Shown: positions 32,247 through 40,039, counted from the stretch's first letter. The stretch: DNA of 40,039 bases from a beta proteobacterium AAP51 (GCA_001295905.1 LJHT01000065.1:1-40039); one strand, 5' to 3'. The notes: a model not told the origin generated them from the letters alone. Made by a program: numbers and translations.

Positions 32247-35018
32247 TCAATGTGCCTGGTCCCAGTTAGGCCCCACGCCCACTTCGGCCAGCAGCGGCAC
32301 CTTCAACTGCGCCACGCCGGCCATCAGGCGCGGCACGGCTTCCTGGGCCCAGGCCAGTTCGGCCTCGGGCACTTCCAGCACCAGTTCGTCGTGCACCTGC
32401 ATCACCATGCGCGTGGCGCGGCCCTCGGCGTCCAGCGCCTGCTGCACGGCAATCATCGCCAGCTTGATGAGATCGGCCGCCGTGCCCTGCATGGGTGCGT
32501 TGATGGCCTGGCGCTCGGCGCCGGCCTTGCGCGGGCCGTTGCCGCCCATGATCTCGGGCAGGTAGATGCGGCGGCCGAACAGCGTTTCCACATAACCCCG
32601 CTGCGCCGCCCCGGCGCGCGTGCTGTCCATGTAGCGCTTGACGCCAGCAAAGCGCGCGAAGTAGCGGTCAATGTAGTCCTTGGCGGCCTTCTGCTCGATG
32701 CCCAGGTTGCTGGCCAGGCCGAAGGCGCCCATGCCGTAGATGAGCCCGAAGTTGATGACCTTGGCATAACGCCGCTGCTCTGAACTGACCTCGGCCACGG
32801 GCACGCTGAACACCTCGGCCGCGGTGGCGCGGTGCACGTCCAGCCCCTCGGCGAAGGCGCGCAGCAGCGCCGGGTCTTCCGAGATGTGGGCCATGATGCG
32901 CAGCTCGATCTGGCTGTAGTCGGCGCTCATCAGCACATGGCCGGGCGGGGCGATGAAGGCCTCGCGCACACGCCGGCCCTCGGGCGTGCGGATGGGAATG
33001 TTCTGCAAGTTGGGGTCGTTGCTGGAAAGCCGCCCCGTCACGGCCACCGCCTGCGCGTAATTCGTGTGCACGCGGCCGGTGGCCGGGTTCACCATCTGCG
33101 GCAGCTTGTCGGTGTAGGTGCCCTTCAGCTTGGCCAGGCTGCGGTGTTCCAGGATCTTCGCCGGCAGCGGATAGTCGGCCGCCAGTTCCTGCAGCACCTC
33201 TTCGTCGGTGGACGGCGCGCCGGTGGCGGTTTTCTTCTTCACCGGCAGGCCCAGCCGGTTGAAGAGAATCTCGCCGATCTGTTTCGGGCTGCCCATGTTG
33301 AAGGGCTGGCCGGCAATGTCGTAGGCCTGCTGCTCCAGCGCCAGCAGGCGTTCGCCGAGTTCGTGGCTCTGGCGCGCCAGCACGGCGGCGTCGATCAGCA
33401 CACCGTGGCGTTCCACGCGCTCCAGCACCACGCTCACGGGCATTTCGATGCGCTCGTAAACCTCGCGCAGCTTTTCCTCGGCCTCGAGTGCGGGCCACAG
33501 CCGCTGGTGCACCTGTAGCGTCATCTCGCTGTCTTCGCCGGAATAGGTGGTGGCGCGCGCCACGTCCACCTGGGCGAAGGGAATCTGGTTCACGCCCTTG
33601 CCGCAGACGTCTTCGTAGCTCAGGCCACGGCGGCCCAGGTGGCGGTCGGCCAGGCTCTCCAGGCCGTGCGGCTTGTGCGCTTCCAGTACATAGCTTTGCA
33701 GCATGGTGTCGTGCAGGTAACCCTGCACCGTGATGCCGGCGTTGGCGAACACATGCAGGTCGTACTTGATGTTCTGGCCCACCTTGGGGCGGCTGGCGTC
33801 TTCCAGCCAGGGGCGCAGCTTGTCCAGCACCTCGGCCATGGGCAGCTGCTCGGGCGCGTCGGCATAGTTGTGCGCCAGCGGGATGTAGGCCGCGCGCCCG
33901 GGTTCGGTGGCGAAGCTGATGCCCACGATGCGCGCGCGCAGGCCGTCCAGGCTGTCGGTTTCGGTGTCGATGGCGGCCAGCGGCGCGGCCTGCAACTGCG
34001 CCAGCCACGCGTCCAGGCGCTCCCAGGTGGTGAGGGTTTCGTACTCGCGCGGCAGTTCCGCCGCAGGCGGTGTGGCGCCGGTGGACGCCGCTGCATCGCC
34101 GCCACCTTCGGCAGCCCCCGCCGGGCCCGCCGGGGCCGCAGAGTCGGCCTCGATCTCCCGCAGCCAGGTGCGAAAGCCGTAGCGCTGGTAGAAATCGCGC
34201 AGGCCTTCGCGGTTCACCTCGCGCAGCGCCAGCGCGTCCAGCCCGGGCCAGCCCTGCACGTGCGCGGCCAGGTCACAATCGGTCACCACGGTGATGAGCT
34301 TGCGCCCGGTGGGCAGCCAGTCCAGCGCCTTGCGCAGGTTCTCGCCGGCCACGCCCTTGATGCTGTCGGCTGCGGCCACCACGCCGTCCAGGCTGCCGAA
34401 ATCGGCGATCCACTTCGCCGCGGTCTTCGGGCCCACCTTCTCGACGCCGGGCACGTTGTCCACCGTGTCGCCGATGAGCGTGAGGTAGTCGATGATGCGC
34501 TCGGGCGGCACGCCGAACTTGGCCTTCACGCCTTCGATGTCCAGCCGCTCGGGCGGCTTGGCCATGGTGTTCATCAGCGTCACGCGCTCGTTCACCAGCT
34601 GCGCCAGGTCCTTGTCGCCGGTGCTGATGAGCACCTGGTGGCCGCTGGCCGCCGCCACGCGCGCGAGCGTGCCGATGGCGTCATCGGCCTCGATGCCGGG
34701 CACTTCCAACACGGGCCAGCCGAGCAGCCGCACCACCTCGTGGATGGGCTCGATCTGCTCGCGCAGCGGCTCGGGCATGGGCGAGCGCTGGGCCTTGTAT
34801 TCGGGGTACCAGTCGTCGCGGAAGGTCTTGCCCTTGGCGTCGAACACGCACACGGCATGCTCGGCGGGGAAACGGTCGCGCAGCCAGTTCATCATGGCCA
34901 CGAAGCCGTGGATGGCCCCCGTGGGCACGCCGGCCGGGCCGCGCAGGTCGGGCATGGCGTGGTAGGCGCGGTACAGATAGCTCGAGCCATCCACCAGAAG
35001 CATCAACTTTTCACTCAT
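32247..35018 (-). CDS. polA: DNA polymerase I
   Basis: A 923-residue repair and replication polymerase with all three activities visible. The 5' nuclease domain covers about 1-295 (LLVDGSSYLYRAYHAM, EADDAIGTLARV, TGDKDLAQLV). After a Gly/Ala/Pro linker near 300-320 the 3'-5' exonuclease has its acidic residues intact (AIDTETDSLDGL), so proofreading is likely. The polymerase has VTGRLSSNDPNLQNIP, SADYSQIELR, RRYAKVINFGLIYGM and VHDELVLEVP. ATG 35018 (MSEKLMLLVDG) is preferred to ATG 35027. It is divergent from the DUF2782 gene, 69 bases away, and convergent with the ModE-like gene across the repeat. Confidence 0.98.
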   Translation of the reverse strand: MSEKLMLLVDGSSYLYRAYHAMPDLRGPAGVPTGAIHGFVAMMNWLRDRFPAEHAVCVFDAKGKTFRDDWYPEYKAQRSPMPEPLREQIEPIHEVVRLLGWPVLEVPGIEADDAIGTLARVAAASGHQVLISTGDKDLAQLVNERVTLMNTMAKPPERLDIEGVKAKFGVPPERIIDYLTLIGDTVDNVPGVEKVGPKTAAKWIADFGSLDGVVAAADSIKGVAGENLRKALDWLPTGRKLITVVTDCDLAAHVQGWPGLDALALREVNREGLRDFYQRYGFRTWLREIEADSAAPAGPAGAAEGGGDAAASTGATPPAAELPREYETLTTWERLDAWLAQLQAAPLAAIDTETDSLDGLRARIVGISFATEPGRAAYIPLAHNYADAPEQLPMAEVLDKLRPWLEDASRPKVGQNIKYDLHVFANAGITVQGYLHDTMLQSYVLEAHKPHGLESLADRHLGRRGLSYEDVCGKGVNQIPFAQVDVARATTYSGEDSEMTLQVHQRLWPALEAEEKLREVYERIEMPVSVVLERVERHGVLIDAAVLARQSHELGERLLALEQQAYDIAGQPFNMGSPKQIGEILFNRLGLPVKKKTATGAPSTDEEVLQELAADYPLPAKILEHRSLAKLKGTYTDKLPQMVNPATGRVHTNYAQAVAVTGRLSSNDPNLQNIPIRTPEGRRVREAFIAPPGHVLMSADYSQIELRIMAHISEDPALLRAFAEGLDVHRATAAEVFSVPVAEVSSEQRRYAKVINFGLIYGMGAFGLASNLGIEQKAAKDYIDRYFARFAGVKRYMDSTRAGAAQRGYVETLFGRRIYLPEIMGGNGPRKAGAERQAINAPMQGTAADLIKLAMIAVQQALDAEGRATRMVMQVHDELVLEVPEAELAWAQEAVPRLMAGVAQLKVPLLAEVGVGPNWDQAH

Positions 35019-35025
35019 GCCCGGC

Positions 35026-35031
35026 ATTGTG
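35026..35031 (-). promoter_or_regulatory. -10-like element 7 bases before polA
   Basis: CACAAT on the minus strand, 7 bases from ATG 35018. It overlaps the alternative ATG 35027, which favours the downstream start. The hexamer is weak. Confidence 0.25.
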
Positions 35032-35074
35032 GCGCGGCGCCCCGCCGCGGCGTGGGCCTGGGGCGGGCGCTGCG

Positions 35075-35080
35075 TAGAAT
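35075..35080 (+). promoter_or_regulatory. -10-like element 7 bases before the DUF2782 gene
   Basis: TAGAAT followed by GAAAGCC and ATG 35088. The other in-frame ATG (35079) lies within the hexamer itself, so a transcript from here could only use 35088. Confidence 0.4.
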
Positions 35081-35087
35081 GAAAGCC

Positions 35088-35513
35088 ATGCGTGCTGTTC
35101 TGCCCCTGCTGGTTTCTTCTGTCCTGGCCCTGGGGTGCACGGGCGCGCTGGCGCAGCCCTCGGCCGCGGTGCCACCGCCGCCGAGGCTGGCCGAGGCCGT
35201 GCCTGCGGCAGCAGCCTCGGCGCTATCGCAGGCGGCCCAGCCCTCTGCCACCGCGGCACCGGCTGCGCCCGCCGCAGCACGCAGCCCGGCGCGCGCGGCC
35301 TCGGCCGTGCCCTCGAACGTGCGCGTGATCGAAGACGACGAAGTGCGCATCGAAGAGTCTCGCGGCCAGCGCGGCCAGTTGCAGCGCATCACCGTGCGCA
35401 GCAAGACAGCCGGCACGCGGCCTTACGAGATCATCGTCGGGCCCGGCGGCCAAGACCCCTCGCAGGCGCGCGGGGCCAGCGGCCAGCGCGCCTGGTCGCT
35501 GTTCGACTTCTAG
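35088..35513 (+). CDS. DUF2782 family secreted protein
   Basis: A 141-residue protein from ATG 35088. A signal peptide (MRAVLPLLVSSVLALGCTGA) probably ends after ALA before QPS; the Cys context ALGC is not a good lipobox. An Ala/Pro-rich linker covers about 25-70. The conserved domain follows: VRVIEDDEVRIEESRGQRGQ, ITVRSKTAGTRPYEIIVGPG and the ending AWSLFDF, which I recognise as DUF2782. Function is unknown. The polA-DUF2782-thrB order recurs in betaproteobacteria. ATG 35079 is rejected because it overlaps the -10-like TAGAAT. Confidence 0.88.
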   Translation: MRAVLPLLVSSVLALGCTGALAQPSAAVPPPPRLAEAVPAAAASALSQAAQPSATAAPAAPAAARSPARAASAVPSNVRVIEDDEVRIEESRGQRGQLQRITVRSKTAGTRPYEIIVGPGGQDPSQARGASGQRAWSLFDF

Positions 35514-35556
35514 CCGCCAGGCACCCCCTCCAACGAATTTTCCGGGACCGCTGCGC

Positions 35557-36525
35557 ATGGCCGTCTATACCGAGGTCGGCCACGACGAAGCCGACGCCCT
35601 GTGCCAGCGCCTGGGGCTGGGCGCGCTGACCGAGCTGCGCGGCATTCACTCCGGCATCGAGAACACCAACTACTACGCCACCACCGTGCGCGGCCAGTGG
35701 GTGCTGACGCTGTTCGAACGCCTGGGCACCGAGCAGCTGCCCTACTACCTGCAGCTGATGCAGCACCTGGCGGCGCGCGGCATCCCGGTGCCGGCCCCGC
35801 AGCCCGGGCCCGACGGCAGCCTGGTGCACCGCGTGGCTGGCAAGCCCGCCAGCGTGGTGACACGCCTGCCCGGCAGCCACCGCCTGCGCCCCGATGCCGC
35901 GCACTGCGCGCAGGTGGGGGCCATGCTGGCCCGCATGCATCTCGCGGGGGCTGATTTCCCCGGCCACCAGCCCCACCTGCGCGGCCTGGCCTGGTGGCAG
36001 GAAACCGTGCCCGTGGTGCTGCCCTACCTGCAAGCCGAGCAGGCCACGCTGCTGCGTGAAGAACTCGCCTTCCAGCAGGCGCTGGCCGCCTCGCCGGCGG
36101 GCCAGGCCCTGCCCAGCGGCCCCATCCACGCCGACCTGTTCCGCGACAACGTCATGTTCGACGACACCGCCGGGCCCGACACGCTCTGCGGCTTCTTCGA
36201 CTTCTACTTCGCCGGCACCGACACCTGGCTCTTCGACGTGGCGGTGTGCCTGAACGATTGGTGCAGCGACGCGCACAGCGGCGAACTCATCGAGCACCGC
36301 GCCAGCGCCTTCATGCGCGCCTATGAAAGCGAACGTGCCCTGACGCACGGCGAGGTGCGCGCCCTGCCGGCGCTGATGCGTGCCGCGGCCCTGCGCTTCT
36401 GGATCAGCCGCCTGTGGGACTGGCACCTGCCGCGCAGCGCCGCGCTGCTGAGCCCGAAAGACCCCGCCTTCTTCGAACGTGTGCTGCGGCACCGCCTGCA
36501 GAACCCCTGGCACCCGCCGCGCTGA
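35557..36525 (+). CDS. thrB: Homoserine kinase (choline-kinase fold)
   Basis: A 322-residue cytoplasmic kinase that phosphorylates homoserine in threonine synthesis. It belongs to the APH/choline-kinase-like ThrB type of pseudomonads and betaproteobacteria, not the GHMP type of E. coli. Motifs are IHSGIENTNYYATT, the lysine-poor VLTLFERL strand with E as in the family, catalytic loop GPIHADLFRDNVMF and metal-binding GFFDFYFAGTDTWLFDVAV. Length is typical (about 316-330). It lies 43 bases after DUF2782 and 29 bases before the membrane protein gene, so the three may be one unit. No other threonine genes are in the window. Confidence 0.96.
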   Translation: MAVYTEVGHDEADALCQRLGLGALTELRGIHSGIENTNYYATTVRGQWVLTLFERLGTEQLPYYLQLMQHLAARGIPVPAPQPGPDGSLVHRVAGKPASVVTRLPGSHRLRPDAAHCAQVGAMLARMHLAGADFPGHQPHLRGLAWWQETVPVVLPYLQAEQATLLREELAFQQALAASPAGQALPSGPIHADLFRDNVMFDDTAGPDTLCGFFDFYFAGTDTWLFDVAVCLNDWCSDAHSGELIEHRASAFMRAYESERALTHGEVRALPALMRAAALRFWISRLWDWHLPRSAALLSPKDPAFFERVLRHRLQNPWHPPR

Positions 36526-36554
36526 AGCGGCCCGCTCTCCTTCCTGCCCCCACC

Positions 36555-37382
36555 ATGCCCCTGTTGCTGAAACCCGTTCCCGCCTCGCGCGGCCCGCGCT
36601 GGATCGGCGACGCCTTCCGCCTGTTCGCGCGCAAGCCGCTGGCCTTCACCGCGCTCTTTGCGGTGTTCTTTTTCGCGGCCATGGTGGTGTCGCTGGTGCC
36701 GCTGCTGGGCGGGCTGGCGCAGATGATGGCGCTGCCGCTGCTCTCGCTGGGTTTCATGGTGGCGGGGCAGTCGGCCCTGTTGAACGGCCCGGTGCACCCG
36801 CGCCAGTTCATCGAGCCGCTGATGGGCGACCCGCTCAAGCGCCGCGCCCTGCTCACGCTGTGCATCGTCTACGGCCTGCTGGCGCTTTGCATCCTGATGC
36901 TGGCCGACGCGGTGTCGAACAGCGCCTGGAGCCGCTTCCAGCAACTGCTGTCGCAGGGCGAGGCCGCGCAGCCGCAGATCGACGCGCTGATGGCCGAGCC
37001 CGGCGTCACCACGGCCTTGTTCCTGGGCCTGGGCCTGGGCGCGCTGGTCTCGGTGCCGTTCTGGCACGCGCCGGCGCTGGTGCACTGGGGCGGCCAGGGC
37101 GTGCAGCAAGCGCTGTTCAGCAGCACGGTGGCGGTGTGGCGCAGCAAGGGCGCGTTCATCGCCTTCATGCTGGCCTGGGTGGGCGTGGTCATGCTCTTCG
37201 GCCTGCTGGCGGCGCTGGTGTTCGCCCTGCTGGGCCTGCCGCAGCTGGCCGGCGTGCTGGCCGTGCCGGGCGGGCTGGTGTTCTCGGCGGTGTTCTACCT
37301 CTCGGTGCTGTTCACCTTCAATGACAGCTTCGGCGGCGGCGCGCCGCAGCCCCCGCCCTTGGAGGCCGACGGGCAGGCATGA
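36555..37382 (+). CDS. BPSS1780-type membrane protein
   Basis: A 275-residue integral membrane protein. It begins MPLLLKPVPASRGPRWIGDA, with conserved RWIGDAFRLFARKPLAF before the first helix. About six hydrophobic segments follow: near 32-55, 57-75, 100-120, 157-172, 195-220 and 225-250. The C-terminus is Gly/Pro-rich. It matches the BPSS1780 family of Burkholderiales, which has no known function to me and is often next to thrB. The frame continues upstream inside thrB, but conserved sequence starts at ATG 36555. The stop touches the bidirectional-looking terminator. Confidence 0.85.
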   Translation: MPLLLKPVPASRGPRWIGDAFRLFARKPLAFTALFAVFFFAAMVVSLVPLLGGLAQMMALPLLSLGFMVAGQSALLNGPVHPRQFIEPLMGDPLKRRALLTLCIVYGLLALCILMLADAVSNSAWSRFQQLLSQGEAAQPQIDALMAEPGVTTALFLGLGLGALVSVPFWHAPALVHWGGQGVQQALFSSTVAVWRSKGAFIAFMLAWVGVVMLFGLLAALVFALLGLPQLAGVLAVPGGLVFSAVFYLSVLFTFNDSFGGGAPQPPPLEADGQA

Positions 37383-37405
37383 AAAAAGGGCACCGCAAGG
37401 TGCCC
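37382..37405 (-). terminator. Rho-independent terminator of phoX (partly bidirectional)
   Basis: GGGCACC (37388-37394) and GGTGCCC (37399-37405) form a 7-bp GC stem, extendable by flanking A/T pairs, with a 4-base loop. On the minus strand it is followed by six T (37382-37387), ideal for phoX. On the plus strand only TTCTC follows, so it would be weaker for the thrB unit. Confidence 0.9.
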
Positions 37406-37437
37406 TTCTCGTTCATGGCCAAGAGGCCTGCGCCGCT

Positions 37438-39669
37438 TCAGCCGAAACCGACCTGTCCGCCGTCGTTCTTGGTGATGACCACCGTGGCAGAACGCGGACG
37501 GCGCCCCGCGCCATAGCCCTCGTTCGCAGGCCACTGGCTGGTGTAGCGGGTGGGGTCGGCCAGGTTGGCGACCGCCGTGTCTTCACCGGGGTGCTGGATG
37601 TTGATGAACATCGTGCGGCCGTCCGGCGTTTCGCACAGGCCCGTCACCTCGCAGTCGAAGGGGCCGACGTAGAAGCGCTTCAGCGTCGTGGCGGTGGGCT
37701 TGCGGCCCATGCGCGTGGTGACGGTGTTGCCGCCGCCGTAGTTCAGCGTCATCGCGGCGCCGTCACCCACCACGCCCGGCACGGCGGCCAGCAGCATGCA
37801 GTTGGTGACATCGGTGAAGGCACCGTCGTCGGTCTGGATCCAGCACAGGCCGGTGCTCTTGGTGAAGGCCAGGCCGTCGGGGCTGGAGAAGTCCTGGTCT
37901 TCGGTCAACCCGGAGAGGTTGATGAGCTGCGGGTTGGCCGAGGCCTCGGCACCGAAGAGGTAGACGTCCCACGTGAAGCTGGTGCTTTCAGGGGCAGCGT
38001 CCTTGAAGCGCACGATGTGCCCGTTGACGTTGCCGTTCTGCGTGGTCACTGCGCCGCGCACGTCGGCGTAGGCACGCGGGTTGGCGGCGTCCACGCGGGT
38101 CTGGGTGCCGGTGGGCACCACGCGACGGGACGAGTTGTTCGTCATCGTCACGTAGATCTCCCCGGTAGTCGGGTGCACGTCCACCCACTCCGGGCGGTCC
38201 ATGCGGGTGGCGCCCACGGCATCGGCGGCGATGCGGGTGTGGATGTAGATCTCGGCCTGGTTGCTGAAACCGAAGGCCGCCCCTGCGATGGACGCGTTGG
38301 CGATGTTCAGTTCCACCCACTGACCGGTGCCGTCTTCGTTGAAGCGGGCCACGTAGAGCTTGCCGTCGTCGAGGTACTTGTCGCCCACGGCCATGCGGTC
38401 GGTGCGCGTGGCATCGGCGGCCGCCCAGACGGCGGTGCTGACCCACTTGTAGACGTACTCGTTCTGCGAATCGCAGCCCATGTACACCGCCAGCGGCTTG
38501 CCCACCACGGGCAGGCCGAAGGCGCCGTTCTCATGCGCGAAGCGGCCCAGACCGGTGCGCTTCTTCACCACCGAGGTGGCGTTGTAGGGGTCGATCTCGA
38601 CCATGAAGCCCTGGCAGAACCACTCGTTGCGGTAGTCGTCGCTGCCGTTGGTGCTGGTGCCCACCACGCTGGTGTTGAAGCGCACGTACTTGTCGTCGGC
38701 GCCCGAGGTTTCCCAGCCGTAGCGGCTGTTGGCGGCGGTGGTGGCGGTGACGTTGCGGCCGTAGCGTGCGAACGAGGCGTTTTCCTTCGCGGTGCGGCGG
38801 GCCTGGTCGCCGGCCGCGCGGAAGTAGTAGCCGCTCCAGTTCTCTTCGGTGGTGAGCAGCGTGCCCCAGGGCGTCTTGCCGTTGCCGCAGTTGTTCATGG
38901 TGCCGCGCGTCTTGGTGCCGTCGGGCGAGAAGCGGGTGATGAACTGGGCATTGCCGCGGGCCGGGCCCGAGAGCTCGATCTCGGTGGTGCCCGTGATGCG
39001 GCGGTTGAAGGGCGAGGCCTGCACGTAGGCGAACTGGCCGTTGCTGCCCTTGGCCACTTCGACCACGCTGACGCCGTGGCAGGCCACTTCGATGTCGGTC
39101 TCGCTGGCCGGGCGCGGGCGCGCCGAGGGCCCGTTGACGTGCAGGAAGGTCTGGTTGATGTACTCGTGGTTCATCGCCAGCAGTGCACGGCTGTTGCTGT
39201 TGTCGTCCCGCGCACCGGCGGCGTTGAGGCCGAAGTACTGGATGCCGTCGTGGTTGTCGCCACAGCGCTGGTCGTAGTTCGTGTCCGTGCCGTCGTTCTT
39301 GAAAGCCGGCACGCCAGCGGCCATGGGGTCGCCCAGGGCGAACAGCACGCGCGCGGTGTAGCCGGCGGGTACCGTGTTGCGGTCGGCGTTGGTCTTGGCC
39401 ACGGCCGAGAAGCCCAGGATGGTGGGCGCCGGGGCGGCCGGCGGCGGGGGCGGTGCAGACACCACCACGTCGTCGTCACCACCACCGCAGGCGGTCAAGG
39501 CCACGGGGGCGAAGATGGCGCCCAGCGCACCGGCCACGCCGCCGCGCAGCAGGCCGCGGCGTTGCATGCCCGCGTCGAGCACGTCATGGAAATGGGGGTT
39601 GGCAGTGCGGTTGTTGTCCAGGTCGTCGGGGTCGACGAATTCGGTTTGGATATCAACGCGAGCGTTCAT
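37438..39669 (-). CDS. phoX: PhoX-family alkaline phosphatase, Tat-exported
   Basis: A 743-residue PhoX-type phosphatase, a calcium/iron enzyme family that releases phosphate from organic esters outside the cytoplasm. After 38 leader residues comes a twin-arginine signal (MQRRGLLRGGVAGALGAIFA) and then LTACGGGDD, a good lipobox, so it is probably a Tat lipoprotein. A Pro/Ala linker follows. Family segments include DNHDGIQYFGL, LLAMNHEYINQ, CGNGKTPWGTLLTTEENWSG, RFAHENGAFG, DRPEWVDVHPTTGEIY and SSPDGLAFTKSTGLCWIQTD. ATG 39669 has GAGG six bases upstream (TGAGGACTGCATG). A Pho-box-like promoter lies directly upstream and a terminator downstream, so it is a single-gene unit. Confidence 0.93.
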   Translation of the reverse strand: MNARVDIQTEFVDPDDLDNNRTANPHFHDVLDAGMQRRGLLRGGVAGALGAIFAPVALTACGGGDDDVVVSAPPPPPAAPAPTILGFSAVAKTNADRNTVPAGYTARVLFALGDPMAAGVPAFKNDGTDTNYDQRCGDNHDGIQYFGLNAAGARDDNSNSRALLAMNHEYINQTFLHVNGPSARPRPASETDIEVACHGVSVVEVAKGSNGQFAYVQASPFNRRITGTTEIELSGPARGNAQFITRFSPDGTKTRGTMNNCGNGKTPWGTLLTTEENWSGYYFRAAGDQARRTAKENASFARYGRNVTATTAANSRYGWETSGADDKYVRFNTSVVGTSTNGSDDYRNEWFCQGFMVEIDPYNATSVVKKRTGLGRFAHENGAFGLPVVGKPLAVYMGCDSQNEYVYKWVSTAVWAAADATRTDRMAVGDKYLDDGKLYVARFNEDGTGQWVELNIANASIAGAAFGFSNQAEIYIHTRIAADAVGATRMDRPEWVDVHPTTGEIYVTMTNNSSRRVVPTGTQTRVDAANPRAYADVRGAVTTQNGNVNGHIVRFKDAAPESTSFTWDVYLFGAEASANPQLINLSGLTEDQDFSSPDGLAFTKSTGLCWIQTDDGAFTDVTNCMLLAAVPGVVGDGAAMTLNYGGGNTVTTRMGRKPTATTLKRFYVGPFDCEVTGLCETPDGRTMFINIQHPGEDTAVANLADPTRYTSQWPANEGYGAGRRPRSATVVITKNDGGQVGFG

Positions 39670-39696
39670 GCAGTCCTCAGGCAAAGGTGAAAAATG

Positions 39697-40039
39697 TCAC
39701 TCCTTGACGTTAGGGACCGTTGATGAAACTCGCGTGACAAACCCGCGAGGCCAGGTCGACCACGAACGCGCGCCCAGGGCCAGCCACGCCAGCACCACCA
39801 GTGCGGGCAACAAGGGGTCGGGCGCCTGACCCGGCCAGGCTACCGAGCACCCGCCAGAACCACCAGCCGCCGGCGTGGCCGGGGGTGCAGCGGGGGCCGG
39901 GGTGGCCACGGGCGGGGCCGGCGCGGGCGCCGCCGGGGGTGCAGGCGGTGGTGAAGGCGGCGCTGGCGGAGGCGAGGGCGCTGCGGGCGGCGGCGCAGGC
40001 GGGCTGGGTGCTGCAGGCGGTGGCGGCGGGGCCGGTGCC
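39697..40039 (-). CDS. C-terminal end of a surface protein with Cys/transmembrane sorting-like tail
   Basis: The frame is open from the right edge to the stop at 39697; the start is outside the window. The visible 113 residues begin with about 60 residues of Pro, Ala and Ser, a spacer typical of envelope or surface proteins. GGSGGCSVAWPGQAPDPLLP then leads into a short hydrophobic helix (ALVVLAWLALGA) and a basic stretch (RSWSTWPRG). This Gly-rich/Cys/helix/Arg order resembles short C-terminal sorting signals such as MYXO-CTERM or JDVT-CTERM, though about 13 further residues follow. The rest of the protein is unseen, so no function is given. The stop is 28 bases before the phoX ATG, and the phoX promoter lies in its last codons. 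Confidence 0.6.
   Translation of the reverse strand, partial: APAPPPPPAAPSPPAPPPAAPSPPPAPPSPPPAPPAAPAPAPPVATPAPAAPPATPAAGGSGGCSVAWPGQAPDPLLPALVVLAWLALGARSWSTWPRGFVTRVSSTVPNVKE
39707..39740 (-). promoter_or_regulatory. Pho-box promoter of phoX
   Basis: On the minus strand TTGTCAC (39734-39740), 4 bases, GTTTCAT (39723-39729), 10 bases, then TAACGT (39707-39712). The PhoB box is two CTGTCAT repeats 4 bases apart, about 10 bases before the -10; each half matches 5 of 7 with exact spacing. The predicted start lies about 30 bases before the phoX ATG. PhoB control of phoX is established in other proteobacteria. Confidence 0.55.

Noticed and set aside
37321..39690. A 789-codon open frame antisense to phoX
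   Set aside because: The minus strand encodes a full PhoX with Tat signal, ribosome-binding site, promoter and terminator; the plus frame is a third-position GC artefact.

Overview
The window is about 40 kb of very GC-rich DNA, dense with genes and with strong third-position GC bias. Gene content and order point to a betaproteobacterium of the order Burkholderiales, probably near the Rubrivivax/Leptothrix/Methylibium group. Supporting neighbourhoods are apbC divergent from metG, a DUF3460 gene before scpA, polA divergent from a DUF2782 gene followed by thrB and a BPSS1780-type membrane protein, and a DUF4212 plus VC_2705-type sodium symporter pair. The genus is inference. I see no rRNA, tRNA, CRISPR array, insertion sequence or prophage. 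No gene-free stretch exceeds about 205 bases. It reads as chromosomal core with a one-carbon/redox section at the left.

Region 1 (1-3968, plus strand) is a tightly overlapping maturation cluster for a molybdo-enzyme, most likely a formate dehydrogenase: a DUF3306 protein cut by the window edge, a polyferredoxin, a TorD-type chaperone and MobA. Region 2 (4171-5724) is a chemoreceptor behind a good sigma-28 (FliA) promoter match. Region 3 (5688-11385, minus) is a LysR regulator followed by a two-gene NAD-dependent formate dehydrogenase, whose beta subunit is a NuoE-NuoF fusion. Region 4 (11430-14755, plus) is a two-component system. Its NtrC-like regulator has lost the GAFTGA loop that contacts sigma-54, which makes it the most unusual protein here.

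Region 5 (14783-17213, minus) is ahpC-ahpF for peroxide detoxification, with a well-spaced OxyR-like site upstream of ahpC and a 13-bp perfect hairpin between the genes. Region 6 (17281-23565) holds apbC, a secreted protein, a small conserved protein, metG, a SulP transporter and a zinc-ribbon membrane protein. Region 7 (23661-29729, minus) is a sodium:solute (probably acetate/carboxylate) uptake locus: a small membrane protein, a TPR protein, the DUF4212 small subunit, the large symporter with its own terminator, then a cNMP/CBS/DUF294 protein and a DnaQ-type exonuclease.

Region 8 (29915-37382) carries DUF3460, scpA, a ModE-like one-component regulator that may sense molybdate or tungstate, polA, DUF2782, thrB and a membrane protein. 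Region 9 (37438-40039, minus) is a Tat-exported PhoX phosphatase with a Pho-box promoter, preceded by the C-terminal end of a surface protein with a Cys/transmembrane tail.

The recurrent theme is formate/molybdenum metabolism: maturation, enzyme, LysR and ModE-like regulators, and perhaps the two-component system. Two cross-cutting patterns were found by reading. Seven genes have a -10-like hexamer ending only 5-9 bases before the start codon, suggesting leaderless transcripts. A structured repeat of about 90-110 bases occurs twice, each time against the 3' end of a gene. No wholly new system could be demonstrated; the best leads are the GAFTGA-less regulator and the leaderless promoters.
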